From the NCBI GenBank assembly GCA_951799425.1, contig OX637395.1, positions 37,410,323 to 37,474,322 on the forward strand: a stretch of DNA of 64,000 nt, in the 5' to 3' direction. The position numbers were made by a program, and so were the translations under genes. Positions within the stretch are counted from its first letter, which is position 1; each line of letters begins with the position of its first letter. Positions 35,657 through 47,195 of this stretch are shown here, piece after piece. The notes beneath the pieces were generated by a model that was given only the letters and a program-made list of their open reading frames with translations, was not told the origin of the DNA and searched no databases. This DNA comes from Ilex aquifolium (taxonomy: Eukaryota; Streptophyta; Magnoliopsida; Aquifoliales; Aquifoliaceae).

Positions 35657-36457
35657 CTGTTCGACCATGAAGCTGATGAGTATGTTGTCATTATTTATAT
35701 TTTCTCCTTCCCTTTCTTTATTAGAGAGCAATTAAATGATCCTTTCGGCGATGTGAAACTAATAACCATAAACCATATGAACCTGGGTGAGGCATTTTGT
35801 CAGTTAGCTGGGGGGGCAGTTGGGAATGCAGGAGAAACAATAAGATTTCATAAAGCCACCCCACCTTCATTCCTTTTAAAAGCCGTCTTTATGGTTGTCT
35901 ATCTCTAAATGACTTCAACAAACCAAGTGAGTACATAAAAGAGCAAGCCTGTCCAAGGTTAACAAAAGAAGGCACAGTAACCACAAATAATGGCTTCCTT
36001 TTTTTTATCCCGATGTTTGGATAAACTTATGTGCATCTCGATTAATTTTCTCTTTGATCTGATCAAAGATAAGTTATCCACGCCGGGATTAGAATATTTA
36101 TGAGAGATAAGTCCCTCATGTCTTAACCCTAAAAGATTATCAAGATTCGACTCAAAACGTCTGAATGTACAATTCGTCTTTATTATCACTTGAGCTACTC
36201 CTTGAAATTTAAATAATGGCTTCTACATATGCATTAAATTGCATTGGCTAGTGGTTTAGCTAACCAGGTATTTCCATTTATTCTCTCCTAGGGTTATACT
36301 TGGACCAGTGTTGATGCGACATGCATAGTAGCTAAGTTTCTCGAAGTAGCAATAGACCTATTCAGTTTGAGCAATGTCACTCATAACCATTGGATTGACA
36401 ATAAACCCTAGTATTTATTGGGATTCCTTTCCAATTGTGATATATTATATTAAATTA

Positions 36458-38650
36458 CTAGTCATAACTCGTGCCTGAAGGCACGATAGAACAAAAAATT
36501 CGAGTCCTAAAAAATCGATATCACTATATTAAATAATAATTTTTCTTTCCTTCATTTATTTGATTAAATCATTCAAAATTTATTTTTATCCATTGTTTTC
36601 TTAAAGATATTGACAAAATTTTCTCAAAATATGTAATTCGATATTTTTTTTTAACAGATCTATACTATCGTGTATGGATAATATCTGAAATAAAAATTAT
36701 GTTAAATTAAAAATTAATCAAATATTAAATAGTTGAGCATGTGATAGAAATGAGTGATGCGATGATTTTGGGGGGGGGGGGGCGGAATGTATAGGGGATA
36801 AAATTCAACTTTCTATGTGTTTTATTATATAGATTTGTATAGATATAGGGGAAAATTTCATCCAGATCCCCTGTAATTAAGTCTAAATTCAATGACACCT
36901 CCTTCCGATTTTGAAATTTCACTGTCACTCCTTGTTAGTGATTATTGGGTTACACCGTTAATGGCGATGGTTGATTTATAGAAATATCCCCCAGTATTTT
37001 ATAGGGTAAATTTTATTCACACCCTTTATAAATAAACCTAACTTTAACAATTCCCCCTGTAAATAGACTTAATTTTAACAACACCCTCTCTTGATTCTGA
37101 AATTTTAATACACTTCATTTTAGTTCTATTATATTAGCATTTATTTTGATCAATTTAATATTCAATTTTATCAAATTAATTTTATTTATTTAATTTAAAT
37201 TAAAGTAACATTTCATCTCATCAAATCAATACAAAATTGATATTTAATTTTATCAAATTAGCATTTAGTTATATTAATTTAATATTTCATTTCATCAAAT
37301 TAATATTATTTCTTTAATTTAATATTAAGTTATTATTTATTTTTATCAAATCAATATCAAATTGACATTCAATTTTATTAAATTAAACTATTTAATTTAT
37401 TAAATAAAATATTAAATTCTATTAATTTAAAATTTAACCTTATCAAATTAATGTCATTTCTTTAATTTAACACCAAATGAACATTCAATTTTATTAAAAC
37501 AACATTCAAATTTATTCAATTAACATTAAATTCAATCAAATGAATACGAAATGAATATTTAATTTTATCAAATTAAAACTAAATTAATATTTAAATTTAT
37601 CAAAATTAAGATCAAATTTATTCAATTAATATTAAATTTTATCAAAATAAATTTAAATTTTATATATGAAGTATGATGTGTGAGGAGCGGTCGGGCGACG
37701 TTGTGGAGGACATATGATAGCAGATGAATTAGAAATGGATGAGATTTTGACATTGACTTTATTAATTGTAATTTTTATTATAGAAAAATCATTTTTAACT
37801 ATAAAAATTATTATGATAAAAAAATATAAAAATTATAAAAACTTGATTATGTAACCAAATGAACAACGTTTTAAAATAAAAAATTCATTGGGATAATATA
37901 ATGATTGAAATTACGTTTGTTGGCTGGCTAGCGCATATATAATGGGGAAAGAATTAATGACATTTTAGTTTATTTACATAATAAAGGGTAATTTTAGTAT
38001 TTTCACAAAATATTTAGTTAAATCATTATTTTATCTACTGATAGAGAAAAGTTATTGTTATAGGGGTTATCATTGAATTTAGACTCAACTACATGGTGTT
38101 TAGATGAAACTTTCCTTAGATATAACATGTATATATAGTATGTCTTCGATCTTTGTACTATATATATGTACAGTAAATATGTGTGTGTGATATGAACAGT
38201 AAAGATGGTTTGCAGCTACATTAGGATAGAATTTTGGGGAGTCATGTGTCTCAGTTTGGAAAGAGAATCATGAAAGATGAGAGTGTGAGAGACAATTAAT
38301 GTCTCAGTATAGAAAGTAATCCCTTAATATAGGAAATAATAATAAGAGTTGTAATCTGTATTTTAGGGAGAGAGAGACAGAGTTGAGAAATGAGATATCG
38401 CTTAATTGCCGGATTTAATTGGGTTGGAGAATTAAATATAGGGATGTTAGTTTTGGAAACTAAAAGTTTTGAGCAGCAAAAAAATTTCAAGAGTTAATAT
38501 GGTACGTCGGATCGAAACGATCTGAGACGTCAATAGCTTGAGACAGTTTGAAAAATCATCGGCCGTTGGATGATGCCCTTTTTGATCTCGAAACAATCTG
38601 AGCCGCTCTTTGTCTCTTGAATTCAAAATCGTTCTACTTTATTATATAGA
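36458..38650 (-). mobile_element. Non-autonomous Helitron, 2.2 kb
   Basis: Read on the minus strand it begins TCTATATAATAAAG after an A. It ends with a hairpin (TCGTGCCT tc AGGCACGA), a short spacer and CTAG, followed by T. These are the Helitron hallmarks: 5' TC, 3' hairpin plus CTRR, insertion between A and T, no TSD. Units 1-3 have the uninterrupted site 'aaatta|tattcaaatag', so both ends are exact. No Rep/helicase gene is present. The interior has a 13-G run (36,770-36,782) and AT-rich degenerate repeats with 'tttaatttaat' blocks. Confidence 0.88.
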
Positions 38651-38836
38651 TATTCAAATAGTATTATTGATCCAGTTTAAGAGTCAAATCCCTGGACTAT
38701 GAACAATGCCCAAACTTACAGCCCCATACAAACAAAGACCAAGTCTAGCAGGCTCTTTCTCACATACTCTCTCTCTCGAGCCCTTCCCTTTCGTGAGTAA
38801 ATATTTAGTGTAATTGTGACACCACATCATTATTAT

Positions 38837-39503
38837 TAGGAACGGAGCTATGTTATGGCCCAAGAAGGTTATGGCCCTCATCAACTTTTAAAAATTATAT
38901 ATTATATCCCTAAAATTATATTTTTGATTATATTTTATGTTACTTGAAATTCTTAAAATTATACTTTATACCTTAAATTATAATGCTTTTATTTTATGCT
39001 TTTGATTTTTTATTTGACCATATTACACCATTACCTATTAAAATTGACATATTGCATAAATTGTTAAAGTGAAATTAATGTCATAGTTAAGAGACAAATT
39101 ATAATATATTAAAACACTACATAAAAAAGTTCAAAACTATTTAGAATATATATTTCAGATATTTGTTCTCTCTCCCCACTTTCTCTCTCTCTTCACATTT
39201 GTCAAAAGTATGATGAAATCTAATTATACTCGAATAATTAGATGATAAAATTCAACTTATATAATTAATTATTTGATGAATTGATTTATTTTTGCATCTA
39301 TTTATTTGATGTAGTTTAAATTAATTTTATTCATTTTATTAAAAAGTAATAATTACACTATACCATATGAGGTTGATTCTGATATATTCTATGCATGTGA
39401 AAAATTGACATTAATAATTCTATTGAATGACCCACATTAAATAAAAATATTATGTTATGCCACTATTTGACCCCCCTCATGAGAAAATCCTAGCTCCGCC
39501 CTG
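38837..39503. mobile_element. hAT-type MITE, 667 bp
   Basis: Ends TAGGAACGGAGCTA and, inverted, CAGGGCGGAGCTA, with the 8-bp TSD ATTATTAT at 38,829-38,836 and 39,504-39,511. Units 1-3 have the empty site. Non-coding. Confidence 0.82.
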
Positions 39504-39863
39504 ATTATTATTGGATCACAATTGTCTTTCCAAACAAAATTTAAGAAGTAATAATGTTTTACATATCTTAGTGTATTTTTTGGAAATATAAAATAATTCC
39601 AGCTAACATCATCTTTTATCGTTAGTCATAATATGGAAGTAATTTGTTTATTAAAGAAAGTCATACTTTAGCGATAGATACATTTTCTGGTAGAAAGTTT
39701 ATTTTAGCCACAAATTTATTTTTCGTCACTATTAGAATCTTTAGGTGACGAAATATACTTTTTTTGTTGTTGATGACTGTTGAAACTTGTGAAACCCCGA
39801 TTCATTTCCATAATAATATTTTAGAGCGCTAATAATTTTCATAATACTAAAGGATACAATCTT

Positions 39864-40045
39864 CAAATAATGAGATTAAAATAGATCACGTCATGCCGTG
39901 CCGACATGAAAATGCTAATTCAGCAATGTGATGGTGTTGATTAAGCAATGTTTCGATTTGTTATCTAATTTTAAAACTCGTGTTATAGATTAAAAATGTA
40001 ATAACAAAGCATCACAGATACAGAGTGTACCCAACACATGCATTT
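39864..40045 (+). repeat. 182-bp direct repeat, right copy
   Basis: Partner of 35,053-35,234. To its right the sequence continues towards the J-like gene and is not part of the tandem units. Confidence 0.92.
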
Positions 40046-43000
40046 ACATATGCATTAAAAAAAAAAAAAGCAATGCAGACCAGCCACGTGACGTACTGGG
40101 CTGTCCATTAGTGTGGTGGGCCATCGGGCCTTCTCCGGACCATTGATCTTAATTAAGAAACCTAAGACCAGGTTTCTCCGAATTCTGGCAAATGTCAACA
40201 TTGGCCCACAACAAAGAATACAGAACAGATGCCACCAAGCTCTGCCAGCCAATCCCAAATATGCATCCAGATTTCCTCCAATCTCTTATTGACAAATCAT
40301 CTACTGTTTAATCACTAAGGGACCCGCTTGTACAAATCGAGTCTCATTTGATCCGACAAGAAGAAGAAAAATATGAAATCCTGTTTGTATGAAAAGTGTG
40401 GATTTTAAAACACGCTTTCATATAAACAACACTACATCAACAACTATCACGGTAGAAATTAAAGTTTCAAAAAGTATCACAATTTAGGAATTGATTTCCT
40501 TGAAAGGAGCTAAACAAAGTTTCAAGTAAAACCAGGAACCTTAGAAAACCAAACTTATTGCAAAGCATCTTGGTTGGGGAAACAGAGCATAGAGTAGTAT
40601 TGCATTGCATTCATCTGCAAGTAGTTCAACTCCAAACCCCAAAAGAAATGCAAACACAACACCCCCCCTCCCCCCAAAAAAAAAACACACACCCCACAAA
40701 TTTGGAGAGAGTCATTTGTATCTCCCAACAGATTAGGGCTGAAACCGAGAAAGACGTGGTGACCTCCCGTCTTCTAAAGCAAGTGAGAGAGGGAGTCACT
40801 CGTCAATTTTGGAGAGAAAAGTGGAAGCATTTGCCATTTGGAAGTAACAGACAACTAATTTAGAGGAAACATCACACAAAACTCAATTTCTAAGCAGAAA
40901 AAAAAAATTCCCAAAAAAGCATAAGGCAGAATTTTAGAGAACACATTAAAAAAAAAACAGACTAATGAAAAGACACATTAAAAGTAAAACGCTACAAAAC
41001 GAAAATATAAAAATCATGCATAGGAATATTCTTATTGGCATAAGATTCCAGACACCAACACTAGCTTGCTTTGCGGACATTAACGAACATAAACATCAGA
41101 AACTTGTTTATGCATACAGATGCTTGAACCGGAAAAACAGATGCAAGTAATAACAAAATCCCAACAATCCATACTGTCAATAAAGAGATAAGGCATATAA
41201 TCTTGACTACAGACATGAACAACAGTAAGAGTTGCACCACCTTAAAATTGAATGAGAAAACATCAAAAGACAACAAACACAACATCAAGAGCGACCAGTC
41301 ATCTAATTTCGTTACATAAATGTTGATGACAAATTCGCTCTAGAGAAAACTAGTTCCAACTCCTTTGGACATTTGCCCATCTGATCAGAACAAAATTCTC
41401 AGACTGCATGAAATTCATCGTAATGAAATCATCAAGAAATTTATGCACTATCTGGTTGGACACAGCATCAGGAAATCTATCAGGAGGTTTTCCATGGTTC
41501 AAAGAGAACATTTATGCTCTACCGGTTTGGATACAATAGTACGGCACTAATTAATTAACCTTAAAGGACAACAAAAACAATTTCAGATTAGCAGCTGAAG
41601 TTTGTCAGTGTAAAAACCGATGTGAAAAACATGTTCAAGCCCTTCTATAATACAATCTCTGGATAGCAAGGTATATGTGCTTTTGTCTATACATATTGAC
41701 AAGCCAAGAGCACCTACAAAATGCCATCTCCCATTTCTAATTCAAATAGGCCCCTTGTAGCAGGCAACAAGTTAAATAAAAAGTGACTCTGTGTACTAAT
41801 GTACACGCCTACATAAATATAGCTAGAGAGGGAGAGGAGAGGGGGGCAAGAGGGTCCCCCACCCAGGGAGGAAGGGGAAAGGGGAAGAGGAAGAGGAAGA
41901 GGAAGAGGAAGAGGAAGAGCACAATTTATTTTCCTGGTTTGTTTCTTTGTTATATTCGGCTTTGAGTAGATAATTGGATTTGAGGTCTCGCACTCTTCCA
42001 TCTTCAACTCATATGAGAGCACAGGAATTTAGGATGACGAGAAGAAGGAAGGATAAATAGACTTGATAAGTCCATAAAACTGAAAAATGCAACTACAATA
42101 AAGTTTTGCTCAAAAAACAACATGAACTAAATTGGCCCTTTTCTCTTTTGGTGATAGAGGGAAAGCAAACACTAGAACAGAAATCCAAAGAGAAAAGGCA
42201 AACAAAAGACAACTACATATAGACAGAATTCATATCCAAAGTCCAAACCCCATGCAGTGTGACCTCATGCATGGCAGAAAATGCATGTAGGAGCATAATC
42301 CAAAGGGCTTCACCTTATTCAATTATATCCGCCCACAAGAATATCATGATTTTCAACATCCCAACATTAAAATATTAAGAGGAAAGTGTCAGTTAAGACA
42401 GCTGCTATAAAAGATCCTATTGCACTAACAATTAAACAACAAGAAGCATAACAAACAGGATGGAATGATTACAAATACATTTTATTCTACACTTCATACC
42501 AAACAAGGAAGCTGATTTTTGCACACTTGATAGAAAAAACACGATCAACAACTACAAAGCACAGGAATTTTAGGCCGTGTCAGGTCATGTTTCCAGGTTT
42601 AGTAACAAAAAACAATCCATTAAAAATTGACCTGGAACGTGAGTTTACAACCCCACAAAGGATTCATTAGCCAAGCAAGAAAATTGAATCGACTGGAAAC
42701 ATTTTTCCTTATATTTGTGATTCTTGTGACCTGCTTGATCTTCCCCACCACGGCAATCACTTACCAAGGCTAGGCCAATGTGGGATTAGAGTTCAATTTT
42801 CTTCACAAGGCTGATAAGTCAGTTTGCAGGGATATTGAAAGCATACAGATGAGGTACAGTGTGCATGACATTGTTATCTGTGGTGGAGGACATGCATGCA
42901 GCAGCTCTAAAACAAATATATACTATTTCTTTCGATTCCATGTCCTTGTCTTATTCTGGTCCATAACATAGGTTTCAGCTATAGTCTGGAATAGAACAAC

Positions 43001-43727
43001 TTTTACTGAAGCCCTATAAGTATCAGCAGGAGAATGCCATGATCCAGAGTCATTTCCACACAAGCCCCTCAATGCCATGTTGCCAAGTTCAGTATGTCAC
43101 ATTTTCACGGGAAACTGAAATGAATCATGAGTTCAAGAAACCACAAGGGATTGATCAAACAAGCCAATTTTCCAGAGAGAATAAAAAATAAAATCACCAG
43201 CAACGTAAGGGTCTCCTTCAGGCAGGATGTTTGGCAGCTAAAGCAAAATGAAACATAGAAAAGAATGATAAAAGAGTAGATGGCAAGCAATAATTATCAT
43301 GAAAAATGGAGACTTTTGAAGAAAGATGATGTGAACAATTACGTAAAGACAATTCAAGGTTCAGTTTAACCAGGTTTTACAAAATTGGAATTCAACTTCC
43401 ATAGGCATAGGCTGGGCAGCCAGCTCTGCTCCACTCTGCTTTCCGCTGCATGCACTCCATACTTGGAAGGTAATAGGACTAGCAAGATTACAGACCATGG
43501 AGCAGATAAAGCAAAAGGTGGAGCAAAACCAGAAGCTCAATCAGTTAGCTTTCCTTTCACTGGAGAATAATCTAGCATGGAGAGAGTAAAACCACTTAAC
43601 AAATTCAGACATCATTCCGCTAAAGGAATATTACAATGCCCAATTGTTCCACATCGTTAATTACTACAGACATACATAGATACACCAAAGAAAGGAACTA
43701 CAACTACATGAAAAGAGTCTTACTTCA
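40046..43727. other. Long non-coding region downstream of the J-like gene
   Basis: I recognise no gene. A G-box (CACGTG, 40,085-40,090) and TGGGCY site-II motifs (40,097-40,102 and 40,117-40,122) cluster near the left end and could belong to a promoter, but no coding sequence follows in either direction. A purine run of GGAAGA repeats lies at about 41,875-41,920 and an AC/A-rich tract near 40,650-40,700. Short frames here are composition-driven. Confidence 0.5.
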
Positions 43728-45407
43728 CTAAGCAGCCTTAACCTTATCGTCACTCACACCAGAGAGTATCGGCAGACTACTCAGGAATTCATCAAGACCC
43801 TCAAAAAAGCCAATTCCGATATTATCCTCCTCCCCAGTTCCAGTTCCAGTTCCTTCACGCATTCCCGGGGCACGCCTTCCCGGGGCAGGCTCTTCAGTCT
43901 CATTACTGAACTCTACATTCAAATCCAATTTCCCCAAGTCCTTGGCAACTTTTGCAGGTTGCTTTCTTGTATTGCTCGCAGCTGCTTTCTTACTTGACTC
44001 TGATGTCACCACATTAGGCCCCGGCACGCCCTCTTCCATAACATACCCATGATGCGAATTCTCACCACCGCCACCCTCAACATTCTTTCCCTTATCCATT
44101 TGCAGTTTCTTAGGTTTTCTACCTGGCCTACCCTTCGCTTTCATGCCCTTTACTTTCTTCTTCTTCTTCCGTTTAGTGCTACCCCAATCAAAATCATCAG
44201 AATCTTCACTTGGATCCGATACTTCAATAAAAACATCTTCATCATCAACGTAAATCCTAGGAGCAGAGTTATTCTTTTTATTCGCATTCTTGGTGCCCCC
44301 ATAATTCTCCCCTACTTGAGGAAAAGTATACATGGGCGAAAATGGCGTCCAACCCGAACCCCCTTTATTTTTCTGCAAATTCGACGTTGACATCCCCACT
44401 GGGAAAAAACCCCAACAGCAAAAATAAGCTTCTTTCCCATCCACAATCGGTGGCGGTGATGAAATCACCACACCATGAAATGCCCTTTTACAATTCTGAC
44501 ACAGAAGGGTACACTCTGCATAAACCTTAGGATACTCATACATATGGTAACAATAAGGACAGGCAGTCCAAAAAGTCGAACTTTTATCATTTGCAAAATG
44601 CATTGATCTCGAACCCTCCTCTCTTACATTCTTCTCATTAGTGTTACCACCACTATTACTATTACTAATGCTCTTAAAAGGGTTTTCTCTCACTTGCTGC
44701 TGCTGCTGTTGTTGTTGTTGCTGCTGCTCCTCCAGCGGTTGACGATTTTGATTTTCTGGTTCTCGACTAGGCCCAGACCCAGAATCATGAACAAAATGCA
44801 TTGATCTAAAACCCTCCTCTCTTACACTATTCTCACTACGATTACCACTATTTTCAAAATTAATACTGTTCTTGAAAGGGTTTTGTCTCACTGGTTGTTG
44901 TGGTGGTGGTTGTTGCTGTAGTGGCTGATGATTGGGGGTTTCTTGTTCTCGACTCGCCCAAGACCCAGACGCAAAAGGGTTTGTGGTGAGCTTTAAATAA
45001 AGATTGAGCTCATTATCATACACAAATTTCTTCGAAGGGTTTGATAAAACTGACCATGCTTCGATGACAAGCCTAAAGGCATGTTCTGCGAAGGCGAGCT
45101 GATTCCTTTGTGGGTTGAGTAGAAGAACGAGTCGCCGGTACTGGTTCGCGATGAGTTCCGAGTCATGGGTCTGTCGACCCAGTTGGAGAATCGCGTACCA
45201 GTCAGGTTGGTTGTTGATTCTCTTCTCGCCGGCGATTATCGTGTCGGCAACAGCTAGGATTTGGTCAGCGAACTCGATGTTCGGGTCGGACTCTTTGACC
45301 CGGATCGCGAACGTTCTGCTTCCGACGAAGTCACCTGAGATCAGTAGCTTCTCGGCGATGGTGAGCCATAGTTGGGCCTCTGCCCCTCGGGAGTTGTTAG
45401 GTTCCAT
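43728..45407 (-). CDS. J-domain-like nuclear protein lacking HPD
   Basis: A single-exon gene of 559 residues. Residues 10-65 resemble the N-terminal helical region of plant J-domain proteins of the large DUF3444-associated group. Residues 68-132 form a J-like domain (PDWYAILQLG ... LSNPSKKFVYDNEL). The HPD tripeptide that triggers Hsp70 ATPase is replaced by NPQ (98-100), so classical Hsp70 co-chaperone activity is not expected. Two similar blocks follow (about 153-208 and 214-275), each with a SREQE/SREPE start, a QPL-Q-rich stretch, NPFK and VREEG-RSMHF; the second contains an 11-Gln run. A zinc-ribbon-like motif (C283-x2-C286, C303-x2-C306) follows. Then come an acidic patch, a basic KRKKKKKVK nuclear signal (412-420), an AT-hook-like GRPGRKP (427-433) and an EAR-like LDLNV (494-498). 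DUF3444 is absent. I infer a nuclear, DNA- or chromatin-associated role, possibly repressive. Confidence 0.88.
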   Translation of the reverse strand: MEPNNSRGAEAQLWLTIAEKLLISGDFVGSRTFAIRVKESDPNIEFADQILAVADTIIAGEKRINNQPDWYAILQLGRQTHDSELIANQYRRLVLLLNPQRNQLAFAEHAFRLVIEAWSVLSNPSKKFVYDNELNLYLKLTTNPFASGSWASREQETPNHQPLQQQPPPQQPVRQNPFKNSINFENSGNRSENSVREEGFRSMHFVHDSGSGPSREPENQNRQPLEEQQQQQQQQQQQVRENPFKSISNSNSGGNTNEKNVREEGSRSMHFANDKSSTFWTACPYCYHMYEYPKVYAECTLLCQNCKRAFHGVVISSPPPIVDGKEAYFCCWGFFPVGMSTSNLQKNKGGSGWTPFSPMYTFPQVGENYGGTKNANKKNNSAPRIYVDDEDVFIEVSDPSEDSDDFDWGSTKRKKKKKVKGMKAKGRPGRKPKKLQMDKGKNVEGGGGENSHHGYVMEEGVPGPNVVTSESSKKAAASNTRKQPAKVAKDLGKLDLNVEFSNETEEPAPGRRAPGMREGTGTGTGEEDNIGIGFFEGLDEFLSSLPILSGVSDDKVKAA

Positions 45408-45660
45408 TATCTGTTTCTTTCTCCTCTCTCTCTCTGTGTATGTGTTTGAGAAGAAGATGATGGGATGAGAGAAAAGAGGGGAGAAATTTTTGGGTGGACT
45501 AAAGAGGACTGAGCTTTTGTGGAAAAGGCACTGTTCTCTGAGTTTGTTAATTTTGACCAGGTGGTGATGGTGTGGGCATAAAAGTAATTTAACATTTATG
45601 TACTGTTTCTATCTGCTGGATCTGCTGAGGTTTGGTTTTGTGAAAGTATAACCCCACGTT
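45408..45660 (-). promoter_or_regulatory. 5' leader and proximal promoter of the J-like gene
   Basis: A GA-rich leader on the minus strand (CT-rich on plus, about 45,415-45,440) precedes the ATG. The whole stretch recurs in diverged form at 46,783-47,195, which supports it being a defined regulatory segment. No clear TATA box was found. Confidence 0.5.
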
Positions 45661-46349
45661 TACTTTACTTCGGACATTCAAACGGTGAAAATTACACGTT
45701 CATCCCCTAAACTATTCATATTATTTTTTTAAGCTATCATATTTTTCATATTGATTTTCAATTAAAGTTATTGGTCCCCCTCAACAGTTACATTTTTCAT
45801 GTTGTTGCATTTTCAACTATAATTATTAATTTTATATAGTCCAGATTTTAAACATTGAAAATTATTTAAGTTAATGGTATGATAATAAAATATTTAAAAT
45901 TATTTTTCGATACTATGTTATTCGACAATAGTCGTATAGTCTTTTTGTATTTGTAGCCACCAATAATAACTTCCTTTCGATTAATAAATAGATCCAAGAG
46001 AATTATGAGCTACCTCGAAAGGTCGGTTCATTTATGCCTAATGACAACAAAGGCATGTTTGATTAGAGTTACTTTTGTCATAAATAGTATAATGCATCAC
46101 TTATTTCCGGTTTGGTTGTAGATTTCAAGTATGATATTTAAATTTCGGCCCGTAATAGCGTCGCACTTAAAACTCATGTATAAGAGTTTCAATAAACCCA
46201 TGGGGTGAGTGAGCAGCTGGGTTTGAGTGGATTTCGGCAATTTCATAGTAAATATCACAATTAATTTGTGGGTATAATGTATATTTGTATCATTTACTAA
46301 ACATGAGATTGGATATGATATATTGTTTAATCCCATGAACGAAACTTAA
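45661..46349. other. Non-coding spacer
   Basis: AT-rich sequence with no recognised gene, element end or RNA. Confidence 0.5.
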
Positions 46350-46681
46350 GGGTGTGTTTAAATGGCAGAGTTGGATTGAATTAGAGATTAGACACTATTG
46401 TCATTTTATACCCATATCCGATCGTCTGAAGAAATATCTCAACCCCCATGAATTTCATTTAATTCACATAGATAAATTGAAATTGACCTTTTAAATTGGA
46501 TAAGAATAAACTTGAGTGGGATTTCCTATATACTTTTTTACTCAATTTTTAAATTGGATAAGAATAAATTTGAGTGAGATTTTTTATATACTTTTTCCCT
46601 TTCCGCACGAGGGATAAATGGGTCCGACATATTTTTTTCTCTTGGTATTATCTTCATTTAACCCGCGATCTAAACACACTC
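46350..46681. mobile_element. Tourist-like (PIF/Harbinger) MITE, 332 bp
   Basis: Ends GGGTGTGTTTAAATGG and, inverted, GAGTGTGTTTAGATCG, flanked by TAA at 46,347-46,349 and 46,682-46,684. A ~62-bp internal duplication ('taaattggataagaataaa' units) lies at about 46,490-46,605. Confidence 0.65.
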
Positions 46682-46782
46682 TAAGAGTTAAGTTTAAAAG
46701 AATTTCATAAATCCAATTCAATTTCTATGTTAAAAATCATCCAAACAGCCCCAGAGAGATAAACCAGCATTGAGGACATTCT

Positions 46783-47195
46783 ATGGGAGGTCAGGAGCTG
46801 TTGGGTTTCATTATCTGTTTCTCTCTCCTCTCTCCTCTCTCCTCTCTCCTCTCTCCCTTTCTTTTTTCAAGTAGAGAAAGGGACGAACCCATTACGTTAA
46901 GGTCCAATAGTAAGAATGCTGAATTGCTGATCATTACGCCAATCGTTAACCCCCTCCCCCTCCCCCTCTCTCTCTCTCTGTCAGTTGTGCAGGGTTGCTT
47001 ATGCTTTGAGAAGATGATGGGAGTGATTTTTGGGTGGACTAAAGCGAACTCAGCTTTTGTGGAAAAGGCACCGTTTCTGAGGTTGTTGAGATTGACTTTG
47101 TGGACCGATGGTGACGGTAAGGGCATAGGAGTAATTTCACCTGAGTGTTGTACTGTTTTCCATCTGCTCAACTGAGGTTTGGTTCCACTGGTGAA
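46783..47195 (-). pseudogene. Orphan duplicate of the J-like gene promoter and first codons
   Basis: Similar to 45,387-45,660 in the same order: start-codon region with CT-rich leader, 'gatgatggga', 'tttttgggtggactaaag', 'tcagcttttgtggaaaaggcac', and the 'tctgctgaggtttggtt' region. On the minus strand the ATG (46,807) gives only MKPNSS before a stop, versus MEPNNSRGAE in the gene. It is a promoter-plus-start fragment without a body. The leader CT repeat has expanded in this copy. Confidence 0.75.

Larger units (their letters stand above)
34973..35733. other. Displaced gene b upstream flank and start of the second block
   Basis: 34,973-35,052 is host DNA that lay upstream of gene b copy 2 before the Harbinger insertion. 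It is followed by the first 182-bp repeat. From 35,235 to 35,733 the sequence has no match to unit 1 and holds a tiny MITE (35,541-35,656). No gene seen. Confidence 0.5.
35734..39863. repeat. Tandem unit 4, partial, without genes
   Basis: Matches about 5600-6985 of unit 1, interrupted by a Helitron (36,458-38,650) and a hAT MITE (38,837-39,503). At the right junction the 10 bp CAAATAATGA is common to the unit and to the 182-bp repeat. Neither gene a nor gene b is included. Confidence 0.85.

Noticed and set aside
41714-42022. Frames across the GGAAGA purine tract
   Set aside because: Low-complexity Leu/Pro or Lys/Arg translation of a simple repeat.
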